Assembly: GCF_018424695.1 (NCBI RefSeq)
Contig: NZ_QTNQ01000011.1
Coordinates: 1 to 64,000 of the forward strand
Length of the DNA: 64,000 nucleotides
Reading direction: 5' to 3'
Origin: Vannielia litorea
GTDB lineage: Bacteria > Pseudomonadota > Alphaproteobacteria > Rhodobacterales > Rhodobacteraceae
The notes under the pieces are model-generated. The model saw nothing but the letters and a program-made list of their open reading frames with translations. It did no database searches and was not told the origin of the DNA. The position numbers were made by a program, and so were the translations under genes. Positions 25,708-33,586 of the stretch are shown piece after piece (within the stretch, counting starts at the first letter, position 1; the number at the start of each line of letters is the position of its first letter).

Positions 25708-26439
25708 TCATGCGACCAGGTGAATGGCATGCGTCATCAGCCACTCGTAAATGCGGGTGTCCTCCGGGCTGACCTCGCCAAGCGTCCCATCGTCCTGATC
25801 GCTCTGGCGCAGGCTGTGGTCGTAGAACTCCGGCGCATCGCCGCTGTGGCCGTCCAAACCCAGGTCTGCGGCGATTGCATCAACAGCGCGGGCATACGTG
25901 GCGGGCGGCCAATCGAAGCAGAGCAGAGGGACGCCGTGGCGCTCCACTATGTCCAGCAAGCGCAGGTTGTAGCGGCGCCACAGGTCCAGCGGCGGCGTGG
26001 CTGGAGCCAGCTTTGGCCCGCGCCGCAGCAGCGACCTCGCAACAGCGTGGGGGTGGCGGAAGGTTCCGACCAGGCGCATTTCGGGGAGCGCCTCGCGCCA
26101 GAACGGAAAGGTGAAGACTGTGCGTGGATCCTTGAAGCCCCAGCGCCCGCACGCCGCGAAACCGGCAATATGCGCGTCCCGGCGCTTGCGCAGATCCGCG
26201 TTCCAGAGCATCTGCTCCGGCGGCTTGTCCCAGGCCCCGCCATTCAAAGCCAGAAGATCGTTGTTGATCTGCATGCAGGTTGAATTTTCCTTGTTCCCAC
26301 GTCGGTTGAAGGTTGCGAATTTGTTCACTTCGCCGAGGAACAGCCCGCGCGCCTCAAGGCTGCCAGCGAGGCAGCTGGTGCCGCTGCGATGCATTCCGAG
26401 GATGCAGATCGCGGTGTGGCCCTTCGGCTCGGTCATCAT
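25708..26439 (-). CDS. Sulfotransferase-family protein (1)
   Basis: A 243-residue P-loop protein. The 5'-phosphosulfate loop is GMHRSGTSCLAGSLE (near 15-29). The 3'-phosphate-binding segment is LVGTFRHPHAVARSLLRRG. Both are hallmarks of PAPS-dependent sulfotransferases. The central GRWGFKDPRTVFTF segment, which normally carries substrate contacts, is present. Length is typical of small bacterial carbohydrate sulfotransferases. The ATG at 26439 follows AGGA. Position in the glycan block suggests sulfation of a surface polysaccharide, but the acceptor is unproven. Confidence 0.85.
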   Translation of the reverse strand: MMTEPKGHTAICILGMHRSGTSCLAGSLEARGLFLGEVNKFATFNRRGNKENSTCMQINNDLLALNGGAWDKPPEQMLWNADLRKRRDAHIAGFAACGRWGFKDPRTVFTFPFWREALPEMRLVGTFRHPHAVARSLLRRGPKLAPATPPLDLWRRYNLRLLDIVERHGVPLLCFDWPPATYARAVDAIAADLGLDGHSGDAPEFYDHSLRQSDQDDGTLGEVSPEDTRIYEWLMTHAIHLVA

Positions 26440-26511
26440 GTGTCCTGTCGTCTCACTGTCTCACATTGGGCCGCCCCTGCCTGGCCGTCGAGCGTGCCGG
26501 AAAGCCGACAC

Positions 26512-26546
26512 GCCCCCCGTAGCGTCGGAGTGCCGCTACGGGGGGC
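26512..26546 (-). terminator. Strong hairpin downstream of the collar-like gene trio
   Basis: A 13-pair perfect stem (26512-26524 with 26534-26546, core CCCCCCGTAGCG) with a 9-base loop lies 33 bases after the last collar-like gene. No long U run follows, but the stability and position fit a transcript end or a 3' stabilising structure. Confidence 0.65.
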
Positions 26547-26578
26547 ATTCATTGGGCCAGGGGGCCAGTGAGGCCTCG

Positions 26579-27202
26579 TCAATTGCGCGACGGATAGATA
26601 CCGAAAAGCGCCACGCAATAGCGGACCACCTCGGTCGGGTCGAGCGTTCCGAGGGGCTGGTTGCCGCCGGTGGGCGCAATCATCTGCGGAGACATCTGCA
26701 CGTTGGCGGCCTGATCGGAATAGATCGTCTCGGCCCCCGATCCGGTGTCATGCGCCGCGGCGAGGATCTTGTCGCCCGGCCCCGGAAAGGTGCCGTCGGA
26801 ATTGGTGGCGTTGACCGGGTGGTTGTGGCTGGGCAGCTGATTTACCGTCAGCGTGGTTTGTTCCTGGCCACCCTTCGCCCCCAGGCGGCGCGGCGAAAGC
26901 CCCGGTCCGGTGCCGTCACCCATGGGCGTGCGGCCGCGCAGATCGGGCAGGCCGAAGGTGGTGCGCCCGTCTCCGCCAAAGGTTGTGCCGTAGAGCGAGA
27001 ACAGTGCATCGTTGCCACTGACCGGCAGCAGTTGGCCATTGGCGTCGGCCCATCCGCGCGGGCAGAAACCAATGCCGGTGGCCATGATCTCGCCGACGAA
27101 GGGGTTTGAATCCGCCGCAGCCTGGCCCGGCGACAGGAGGCACGCCAAGGCCAGTGCCGATGCGGACAGGGCATGAAGGGCGTTCTTGTTCGAATATGTC
27201 AT
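26579..27202 (-). CDS. Exported tail-collar/microcystin-dependent-type protein (paralogue 3)
   Basis: A 207-residue protein with a Sec signal peptide (LSASALALACLLSPGQAAA). It carries a phage tail-collar-like domain: VGEIMATGIGFCPRGWADANGQLLPVSG, TFGGDGRTTFGLPDLRGRTPMG, QLPSHNH and a C-terminal IYPSRN. These motifs define the MdpB/microcystin-dependent protein group, related to phage short tail fibres and found on bacterial chromosomes. The start at 27202 follows GGAG; an upstream extension to 27271 runs into the preceding gene. It is last of three tandem copies and ends in a strong hairpin. No phage structural gene is nearby. Confidence 0.88.
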   Translation of the reverse strand: MTYSNKNALHALSASALALACLLSPGQAAADSNPFVGEIMATGIGFCPRGWADANGQLLPVSGNDALFSLYGTTFGGDGRTTFGLPDLRGRTPMGDGTGPGLSPRRLGAKGGQEQTTLTVNQLPSHNHPVNATNSDGTFPGPGDKILAAAHDTGSGAETIYSDQAANVQMSPQMIAPTGGNQPLGTLDPTEVVRYCVALFGIYPSRN

Positions 27203-27236
27203 CTGAAAACTCCGTTTGATCTTGGGGCAGTCCGGG

Positions 27237-27860
27237 TCAGTTCCGCGACGGGAAGATGCCTTGGATGGCAATGCAATGCGTCAGGGCGAGAAAGGGATCG
27301 ACCACCGGAAAGGCCTGGCTACCGCCGCTATGGGCGATCATCGTCGGGTTCATTGTCACATTGGGCGCGTCCTGAGAGTAGATCGTCTCGTTGCCGGTGC
27401 CGCCCGTCGGCGCCGCGGCCAGCAGCTTGCCGCCGGGGCCGGGCCTGTCGCCGTCGAGGTTGTTGGCATTGACCGAGTGGCTGTGTGCCGGCATCTGGGC
27501 CACGGTCATGGTCCGGGTTTCAGCCCCGCCCTTCTGGCCGGCGGTGCGGGGCGTCAGCCCGGCGCCGCTGCCCTGGCCCATGGTGAAGCGGCCGCGCAGG
27601 TCGGGAAGGGCGAAGCTGGTGCGCCCGTCGCCGCCGAACTGGGTGCCAAGCAGCGAATAGAGCGACTGGTTCTGGTTGATCGGCAGCAGCTGGCCCTCGG
27701 CCTTGGCCCAACCGCGCGGACAGAAGTTGAAGCCGACGATCATGACATCGCCGAGAGAGGGGTCGGCACCGGCGCGGGCCGGGGCGGAGGGGGTGATTAG
27801 CGCGACGGTCGTGGCCAGTATGGCCAGGGCCGAGGTGACTGGTTTCGGGGTATAAGACAT
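27237..27860 (-). CDS. Exported tail-collar/microcystin-dependent-type protein (paralogue 2)
   Basis: The middle copy, also exactly 207 residues. The signal peptide is SALAILATTVALITPSAPARA. The collar motifs are FNFCPRGWAKAEGQLLPIN, GGDGRTSFALPDLRGRFTMG, QMPAHSHSVNANNLDGDRPG, ETIYSQD and a terminal IFPSRN. The block NNLDGDRPGPGGKLLAAAP is shared with paralogue 1, while paralogue 3 differs there. The gap to the next copy is only 34 bases and to the previous one 81, so the trio is probably one transcript. Exported collar proteins may be carbohydrate-binding surface or appendage components; the role here is unknown. Confidence 0.88.
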   Translation of the reverse strand: MSYTPKPVTSALAILATTVALITPSAPARAGADPSLGDVMIVGFNFCPRGWAKAEGQLLPINQNQSLYSLLGTQFGGDGRTSFALPDLRGRFTMGQGSGAGLTPRTAGQKGGAETRTMTVAQMPAHSHSVNANNLDGDRPGPGGKLLAAAPTGGTGNETIYSQDAPNVTMNPTMIAHSGGSQAFPVVDPFLALTHCIAIQGIFPSRN

Positions 27861-27941
27861 TGAGGTCTCCGGTAATCTGATGAGAGGCGCGACCTTTCCG
27901 CGACAGGCGGGGTGACGCGCGGTTTGAAAATGGCTTCTGGC

Positions 27942-28565
27942 CTAGTTCCGGCTCGGAAAGACGCCCTCAAGGGCAATGCAGTAGCGCATCACCAGATAGG
28001 GGCTCTGGGTGTCGATTGACTGACCGCCGCCGACGTTGCCAATCATCGCTGGGTTCATCGTCCGGGTGGGTGGCTGATCGGAGTAGATGGTCTCGGACCC
28101 TGTGCCCGAGGGCGGCGCCGCAGCCAGAAGTTTGCCGCCGGGGCCAGGCCTGTCGCCATCCAGATTGTTGGCGTTCACCGCGTGGCTGTGGCTGGGCATC
28201 TGGCTTGCCTGGGCCGTCTTGGTTTCGGTGCCGAATTTCTCACCGGACGTGCGCGGGGTCAGGCCGGGGCCATTGCCCGGGCCCATGGCGATCCGGCCCT
28301 GAAGGTCTGGCAGGCCGAAAGTCGTGGTGCCGTTGCCGCCATAGGTTGTGCCCAAGAGCGAAAACAGGGCCGTGTATTGCGAGATCGAAAGCAGTTGGCC
28401 GTCGGTTGCAGCCCAGCCGCGCGGGCAGAACGTTTCGCCCACGGCAATGATGTCCCCAAGGAACGGCTGGGTTCCGGCATGGGAGGCCTCTGGCACTGTG
28501 GTCAGCGCCGCTGCTGCGGCGGCGCCAAAGGCAAGATATTTTGCCTGTCTGGTAATACGGTTCAT
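27942..28565 (-). CDS. Exported tail-collar/microcystin-dependent-type protein (paralogue 1)
   Basis: The first copy of the trio in transcription order and again 207 residues. The signal peptide region is AKYLAFGAAAAAALTTVPEASHA. The collar domain has GETFCPRGWAATDGQLLSIS, GGNGTTTFGLPDLQGRIAMG, QMPSHSHAVNANN and a terminal VFPSRN. The ATG at 28565 has the best ribosome binding site of the three (AAGGAGGAG), consistent with it leading the operon. The upstream in-frame extension to 28646 is rejected. The sulfotransferase gene 156 bases upstream is on the same strand. Confidence 0.88.
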   Translation of the reverse strand: MNRITRQAKYLAFGAAAAAALTTVPEASHAGTQPFLGDIIAVGETFCPRGWAATDGQLLSISQYTALFSLLGTTYGGNGTTTFGLPDLQGRIAMGPGNGPGLTPRTSGEKFGTETKTAQASQMPSHSHAVNANNLDGDRPGPGGKLLAAAPPSGTGSETIYSDQPPTRTMNPAMIGNVGGGQSIDTQSPYLVMRYCIALEGVFPSRN

Positions 28566-28721
28566 CTCGAACTCCTCCTTGAAAAGATTTTGTCGTCGTG
28601 CGGCCAATGCCCGGCCGCCGAACTCACTAACAAGACCGCACATCACACCTGCGGTCGGGGGTGTCGGGAGCCCTTCCGCCGCCGCATGTCTCCCTATGCG
28701 GCGAGCAGAACGGCCTTGTGG

Positions 28722-29612
28722 TCATGGCACGGCCTCCGTTTCGCCGCAGTGAGCGACCGTTTCGCTCAGCATTTGCACGGCGGCGATATCGGCGGGATCG
28801 AACAGGCTCATGTCGTGGGTCCCGGCCCGCCCGATCGTCGTCGGCTGGATCGCAAGATCGGAGGGCAGCGGCGAAGCGGGCTTGCCGAGCAGGCTCAGGA
28901 GCCGGTGCCAATGCGGTTCGGGATCGGCACAGAATGCCTCGTAAGGCATCACAATGAAGCGGCCCGGCATGGCCTGCGCGCCATAGTCCAGCGCGGCACG
29001 GTTGGCGCGGAGCCAGTAGCGCAGCTGGCGCACCGGCAGGGGGATGTCCTCGGTCATGGGCAGGCCGTAGAGATGTGCCCAGTGCCGCGTTTGCCAGGTG
29101 TTGGCGCTGAACGCCATGTCGCGCCCGTCGCGCACCACATGGATGTAGCGCAGCCCCGGCAGCGCCCGGTCGAGCGCGGGCAGGAAGACATGAGTGTTGG
29201 GCTCCTTCCAGCCCCAGGACAGGGGCGGCCGATCACGGCGGCTGGCCAGGAGATCGGCGGCGTGCTCGGCCCGGGCGCCGCATTGCCAACCCCCGTTTGG
29301 CGGCAGATCGGCGGCCAAGTCGGCGATCAAAGTGGCATCTTCCGGCTCCAGGCGCTGGGCCAGCCCGCGCGTCGTCGCAAGGCAGAACAGCCGGGCGGCT
29401 GTTGACAGCTCTTCGTCCTCTGGCCGTCGCCCGACCCAGGCCGCGCGCTTGAACAACACGGTGAACCACAGGTTGTCGAGCGAGCGATTCAGCCGTGTGC
29501 CGATATCGACGCCGGCGTAGCGCAACATCTCGGCAAAAACCCGGGTGCCGCTGCCGCCGAGCCCGCCAATGGCGACGGGCGGAGGCGTGCCGTCCATCAT
29601 GGTGACCGCCAT
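28722..29612 (-). CDS. Sulfotransferase-family protein (2)
   Basis: A 296-residue P-loop protein with 5'-phosphosulfate loop GGLGGSGTRVFAEML near its N-terminus. The 3'-phosphate segment is IHVVRDGRDMAFSANTWQ. Between them lies GWKEPNTHVFLPAL, where the family binds acceptor. It is not a close copy of the sulfotransferase at 25708, so two different acceptors or positions are plausible. Start choice between the Met residues at 1, 5 and 6 is open because no strong ribosome binding site is seen. It bounds the glycan/collar block on the right. Confidence 0.85.
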   Translation of the reverse strand: MAVTMMDGTPPPVAIGGLGGSGTRVFAEMLRYAGVDIGTRLNRSLDNLWFTVLFKRAAWVGRRPEDEELSTAARLFCLATTRGLAQRLEPEDATLIADLAADLPPNGGWQCGARAEHAADLLASRRDRPPLSWGWKEPNTHVFLPALDRALPGLRYIHVVRDGRDMAFSANTWQTRHWAHLYGLPMTEDIPLPVRQLRYWLRANRAALDYGAQAMPGRFIVMPYEAFCADPEPHWHRLLSLLGKPASPLPSDLAIQPTTIGRAGTHDMSLFDPADIAAVQMLSETVAHCGETEAVP

Positions 29613-30029
29613 TTCGCACCGCGCCGCGAAGCGGCTTCAGGCAGGTGCGCGGCATAGGGCGAGGCGGTCTGCGGCATGTCAACTTTCAGTTGAATGGACG
29701 AAAGCGGCCCGGCGATCATTGCGGAAACATCGTGACATGCCAAGGGGGTCGTGCACGTTTCTGCACCTCGCGCAATTGCAGGCACCCGCGAAGTTCAGAG
29801 GAAATTCACAGCAGCGCTTGACCCTGCGGCAGGAAAGAGCAAGTCACCCGGCTGCTTGGCAACCGTGATACCCGTCAGCATGTGACCGGGCACCCTCCCA
29901 CAGATCGAGTTATTGAGCGCGCATCGAGAGGTCGCGTCGGCAGCCCGATAGCCCGGAACGAAGGTCAGCCGAAGCGGGCTTGCCTGATCCGCCACCCCGA
30001 GATGCCGGTTGACGGTCTGGTGCTTCTTG
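29613..30029. other. Gene-free spacer between the glycan block and the choline block
   Basis: A 417-base gap with no supported ORF. It separates the start of the second sulfotransferase gene from the stop codon of rpiB, both on the reverse strand. It should hold the promoter of the sulfotransferase gene, but I found no clear -35/-10 pair, repeat or RNA gene. Confidence 0.5.
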
Positions 30030-30476
30030 TCAGTCGGTGGGTTCGATCATCTCTACCCGGGTCGCATGGCGGCCGCCTTCGAACTCGGCGTCGAGGTAGG
30101 CATCCACAATATCCAGCGCCAGCCCCTCGCCCACCACGCGGGCGCCGATGGAGAGAATGTTGGCATCGTTGTGCTGGCGGATCATCCGGGCCGAGAAGGT
30201 ATCGGAGCACACACCGCAACGAATTCCCGGCACCTTATTGGCCGCCATCATGATGCCCTGCCCCGTGCCGCAGAGGATGATCCCCAGAGCGCAATCGCCC
30301 GAGGCCACCTTCTCGGCCGCCGCGTGGCCGTGGAGCGGATAGTGGGTGCTTTCGGGCGTCGTGGGGCCAATGTCGACCACCTCCCACCCCTTCTCCGCAA
30401 CATGGGCGGCGATGGCCTGCCGCAACGCAATTGCGGCGTGGTCGCTGGATAGGACGATACGTTTGCTGGCAGTCAT
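30030..30476 (-). CDS. rpiB: Ribose 5-phosphate isomerase B
   Basis: A 148-residue RpiB/LacAB-family isomerase that interconverts ribose 5-phosphate and ribulose 5-phosphate in the pentose phosphate pathway. It begins KRIVLSSDHAAIALRQAIAAHV with the phosphate-binding SSDHA motif. It contains GIILCGTGQGIMMAANKVPGIRCGVC, where Cys is the catalytic base of the family, and RQHNDANILSIGARVVG. The ATG is at 30476; longer frames run into the choline transporter gene. It follows choV by 103 bases on the same strand and may be co-transcribed by chance of position. Confidence 0.93.
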   Translation of the reverse strand: MTASKRIVLSSDHAAIALRQAIAAHVAEKGWEVVDIGPTTPESTHYPLHGHAAAEKVASGDCALGIILCGTGQGIMMAANKVPGIRCGVCSDTFSARMIRQHNDANILSIGARVVGEGLALDIVDAYLDAEFEGGRHATRVEMIEPTD

Positions 30477-30579
30477 GGCGGCTTTCCCTGTGAGTGGCGC
30501 TGAGACGGCCCGTAAGGGGGCCGCCTTTGGCGCGAAAATACCCAAGGGCGCGGCAAGGTCCAGCGGGCGGAGTGCCGCG

Positions 30580-31617
30580 TCAGCCTGTCGGGGTGATCTC
30601 CCGCTCGGTGAGGCCCGCCAGAATGTCATCCCTGGACAGCTGGCCGACGAGCGCGCCGTTCTCCGTGACGCCCACCGGCTCGGCCTGGGCAGTGACCGTC
30701 TCCAGCCCGTCCCGCACGAGGCTGTCGGCGTCGATGGTGACGGAGGGCGTGCCAGCGACAGGCTGCATGAGATCGCGCGCGCGAAGCACACCGAGGGGAT
30801 TCATGTGCTGGACGAATTCGGCGACGTAGTCGTTCTTCGGATCGCGGAAGATGTCTTGCGGCGCGCCGGTTTGCACAATGCGCCCGCCCTCCATGATCGA
30901 GATGTTGTTGCCCAGCTTGAAGGCCTCGTCGAGGTCATGGCTGACGAAGATGATGGTGCGCTTGAGGCGCTGTTGCAGCTCCAGAAGCTCGTCCTGCAGC
31001 TTGGAGCGGATCAGCGGGTCGAGCGCCGAAAAGGGCTCGTCCATGAGCAGGATCGGGGCGTCGGTGACAAAGGCGCGGGCGAGGCCGACGCGCTGCTGCA
31101 TCCCGCCCGAAAGCTCGCCCACCTTGCGCTCGGCCCAGTCGGTGAGGCCGACAAGGGCCAGTTGTTCGTCGATCTTGGCGTTGGCTTCGGCTTTCGGCAT
31201 CCCGGCCAGCTCCAGCCCGAGCCCGACATTCTCGCGGACAGAGCGCCAGGGCAGCAGGCCGAACTGCTGAAAGACCATGGCCACGTGATGCATCCGGATG
31301 CGGCGGAGCGTGGGTTTGTCGGCGTTGGTGACATCGACCATGCCCTGACCGTCGTTCACATGAACCGCGCCGCGCACCACCGGGTTGAGCCCATTCACGG
31401 CGCGCAGCAGGGTGGATTTGCCCGAGCCGGAGAGGCCCATGAGCACGAGGATTTCGCCTTCCTGCACGTCGAGCGAGCAGTTGTGCACGCCGAGCACCTG
31501 GTCGGTTTCCTGCTGGATTTCGCCGCGCTCCCGGCCTTCGTCCATCAGCGGCAGGGCAACTTCCGGCTTTTCGCCAAAGACGATGGAAACGTTATCGATT
31601 TTAACGGCTGTTGTCAT
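30580..31617 (-). CDS. choV: Choline/betaine ABC transporter ATP-binding protein
   Basis: A 345-residue ATPase of the ProV/ChoV osmolyte class. Walker A is GLSGSGKST (61-69), the Q-loop is MVFQQFGLLPWRSVRENVG, the signature is LSGGMQQR and Walker B is LLMDEPFSALDPL. A C-terminal CBS-like regulatory part follows (GVLRARDLMQPV to LVGQLSRDDILAG). The N-terminal stretch up to residue 50 with GEKPEVALPLMDEGRERGEI is characteristic of ChoV. The start overlaps choW by 4 bases. Together with choW and choX it imports choline for betaine synthesis by the divergent bet genes. Confidence 0.94.
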   Translation of the reverse strand: MTTAVKIDNVSIVFGEKPEVALPLMDEGRERGEIQQETDQVLGVHNCSLDVQEGEILVLMGLSGSGKSTLLRAVNGLNPVVRGAVHVNDGQGMVDVTNADKPTLRRIRMHHVAMVFQQFGLLPWRSVRENVGLGLELAGMPKAEANAKIDEQLALVGLTDWAERKVGELSGGMQQRVGLARAFVTDAPILLMDEPFSALDPLIRSKLQDELLELQQRLKRTIIFVSHDLDEAFKLGNNISIMEGGRIVQTGAPQDIFRDPKNDYVAEFVQHMNPLGVLRARDLMQPVAGTPSVTIDADSLVRDGLETVTAQAEPVGVTENGALVGQLSRDDILAGLTEREITPTG

Positions 31618-32453
31618 TTGCGGGCCCCCACGTTGAGCATCCGGTCGAGCATGATGGCGACCACGACGATGACGAAGCCGCTCTCGAAGCCCAGTGCCGT
31701 GTTCACCTGCCCTAGCGCGCGCATCACCGGCACGCCGAGGCCGTTGGCGCCCACCAGCGCGGCGATGACGACCATGGAAAGCGAGAGCATGATGGTCTGG
31801 TTCAGGCCCGCCATGATTTGCGGGAAGGCATAGGGCAGTTCGACTTTCCAGAGCGTCTGGCGCGGCGTCGCGCCGAAGGCCCGGGCCGCCTCCAGCAGCG
31901 TTTGCGGGGTTGAGGCGACGCCAAGGTATGTCAGCCGGATCGGCGCGGGCAGCACGAAGATAACCGTGGCGATGAGGCCGGGCACCATGCCGATGCCGAA
32001 AAAGACAATCGCGGGGATCAGGTAGACGAAGGTGGGGAGGGTCTGCATCAGGTCGAGCACCGGGCGCAGGTAGGTATAGAGCTTGGGCCGGTGCGCGGCG
32101 GCGATGCCGATGGGCACGCCGATGGCCATGCAGACAAGGCAGGCCGAGAGCACGAGCGTGAGGCTTTCGGTTGTTTCCTCCCAGTAGCCCTGATTGAGGA
32201 TGAAGAGGAAGCCGAGGAAGACGAAGAGGCAGGTTTTCCAGCTCTTCTGAAGGAACCACGTAGCGGCAACGAAGGCTGCGATGACGATGATCGCCGGCGG
32301 TTCTTGCATGACCCACAGAATGGCGTCGATCATCGCCTCCATCACGGCGGCAAAGCCATCGAGCAGCACTTCGCCGTGGTCGCGGATCCAGTCGAACACC
32401 ACCTTGGCGCCCTTGCCCACGGGTATCTTGTAGTCTTCAAGCCAGTCTTCCAC
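31614..32453 (-). CDS. choW: Choline ABC transporter permease
   Basis: A 279-residue ProW/ChoW-type permease. An N-terminal soluble stretch (WLEDYKIPVGKGAKVVFDWIRDHG) precedes about seven hydrophobic segments. The coupling loop is EAARAFGATPRQTLWKVELPYAFPQIMAGLNQ. It forms the membrane channel of the choline importer. The end overlaps choV (ATGA). The 111-base gap from choX contains a terminator-like hairpin, which would lower permease expression relative to the binding protein. Confidence 0.94.
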   Translation of the reverse strand: MEDWLEDYKIPVGKGAKVVFDWIRDHGEVLLDGFAAVMEAMIDAILWVMQEPPAIIVIAAFVAATWFLQKSWKTCLFVFLGFLFILNQGYWEETTESLTLVLSACLVCMAIGVPIGIAAAHRPKLYTYLRPVLDLMQTLPTFVYLIPAIVFFGIGMVPGLIATVIFVLPAPIRLTYLGVASTPQTLLEAARAFGATPRQTLWKVELPYAFPQIMAGLNQTIMLSLSMVVIAALVGANGLGVPVMRALGQVNTALGFESGFVIVVVAIMLDRMLNVGARK

Positions 32454-32515
32454 GGCCCGGTTCTCCCCATTGTCCCTGCTTGGCCTGCGCTCGCGCGGCG
32501 CCTTTCATCCAGGCC

Positions 32516-32548
32516 AAAAGAGAACCGCCCGCGAGAGGCGGGCGGTTC
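32516..32548 (-). terminator. Intra-operon terminator between choX and choW
   Basis: On the reverse strand an 11-pair perfect stem (GAACCGCCCGC with GCGGGCGGTTC, 32522-32532 and 32538-32548) with a 5-base loop is followed by TTCTTTT. It lies 16 bases after the choX stop codon. It mirrors the arrangement found between the second binding protein and its permease at 10574. Confidence 0.8.
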
Positions 32549-32564
32549 GGTCTTCAGTCTGCGA

Positions 32565-33485
32565 TCAGAGCCCCAGCGCGGCGCTGACGGCGGCCTTGGC
32601 ATCGCTGCCGTCCTTGGCTGTCACGCCGTCGAGCCAGGTGTCGAGCACATCGGCGTTGGCCTTCAGCCACTCTTCGGTGGCGTCCGCCGGATCGGCGCCG
32701 TCATCGAGGATCTGGCCCATGATGCCGTTTTCCATCTCCAGCGTGAAATCCATGTTGGCAAAGAGCTTTCCGACATTCGGGCACTCCTCGGAGTAACCCT
32801 GGCGGGTGACGGTGTGCACCACACCCTCGCCGCCGAAGAAGTCTTCACCGCCGGGCAGATACTTGAGCTCGAAATTGGCATTCATCGGGTGGGGTTCCCA
32901 GCCGAGAAAGACCACGTCCTCCTGATCGTCATAGGCGCGGGCGACCTGGGCCAGCATCCCCTGTTCGGAGCTTTCGACCACCTCGAAGTCGGCATCGCCG
33001 AGGCCCATCTTGTTCTCTTCGATCAGCGAGACGAGATAGGCGTTGCCTTCGTTGCCCGGCTCGATGCCATAGATCTTGCCTTCCAGCTCTTCGGCGAACT
33101 TGGCGATATCGCCATAGCTCTGTAGACCCTTCTCGTAGGTATAGGCGGGCACGGCGAGGGTGTATTTGGTGCCCTCGAGGTTGACGTTGATGGCCTCGAT
33201 CTCGCCGCTCTCGATGTAGGGGCCGATGGCAGCAGATTGGGCCGGCATCCAGTTGCCCAGGAACACATCGACATCATCGCTTTCCAGCGAGGCAAAGGTG
33301 ACGGGCACCGAAAGAATCTTGACGTCCACCTCGTAGCCCAGCGCTTCGAGCACGTGCTTGGCGGTGGCCGTGGTGGTGGTGATGTCGGTCCAGCCCACGT
33401 CGGACATGACGACGGTGTCGCACTCGGCCCAGGCCGCAGAGGCGGCACAGAGGGCAATTGCGGAGATGGCTGCGGTGGTTTTCAT
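32565..33485 (-). CDS. choX: Choline ABC transporter substrate-binding protein
   Basis: A 306-residue periplasmic protein with a 20-residue Sec signal (cleavage after SAAWA). The mature part shows the ChoX pattern: CDTVVMSDVGWTDITTTTATAK, VDVFLGNWMPAQ, GIEPGNEGNAYL and VFLGWEPHPMN, with Trp and Tyr residues positioned to form the aromatic box that grips the trimethylammonium head. The start at 33485 follows GGGAGACC. It is divergent from betI across an operator-like palindrome. Confidence 0.94.
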   Translation of the reverse strand: MKTTAAISAIALCAASAAWAECDTVVMSDVGWTDITTTTATAKHVLEALGYEVDVKILSVPVTFASLESDDVDVFLGNWMPAQSAAIGPYIESGEIEAINVNLEGTKYTLAVPAYTYEKGLQSYGDIAKFAEELEGKIYGIEPGNEGNAYLVSLIEENKMGLGDADFEVVESSEQGMLAQVARAYDDQEDVVFLGWEPHPMNANFELKYLPGGEDFFGGEGVVHTVTRQGYSEECPNVGKLFANMDFTLEMENGIMGQILDDGADPADATEEWLKANADVLDTWLDGVTAKDGSDAKAAVSAALGL

Positions 33486-33514
33486 GTTGGTCTCCCTGTT
33501 CGTCGGAGTGGTAG

Positions 33515-33549
33515 GTTCATTTTGTTGATTGACCAATCAAACAATGAAC
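33515..33549. promoter_or_regulatory. BetI-type operator between choX and betI
   Basis: An inner inverted repeat TTGATT-GACC-AATCAA (33525-33540) is nested in outer arms GTTCATT (33515-33521) and AATGAAC (33543-33549). It lies 29 bases upstream of choX and 37 upstream of betI, where a TetR-type repressor could shut both promoters. BetI is known to repress bet genes and to release DNA on binding choline. The assignment to BetI is inference from position and symmetry. Confidence 0.7.
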
Positions 33550-33586
33550 GTTTATCCCCGTATTGCAAGCCCTTTTGGAGTCGGCG

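Noticed and set aside
26512-28646. Prophage remnant suggested by tail-collar proteins
   Set aside because: No integrase, capsid, portal, lysis or other tail gene is present, and all three proteins have Sec signal peptides, which phage tail collars lack.
31618-32316. N-terminal extension of choV across choW
   Set aside because: It lies wholly within choW in another frame; the ATGA overlap start gives the standard ChoV length.
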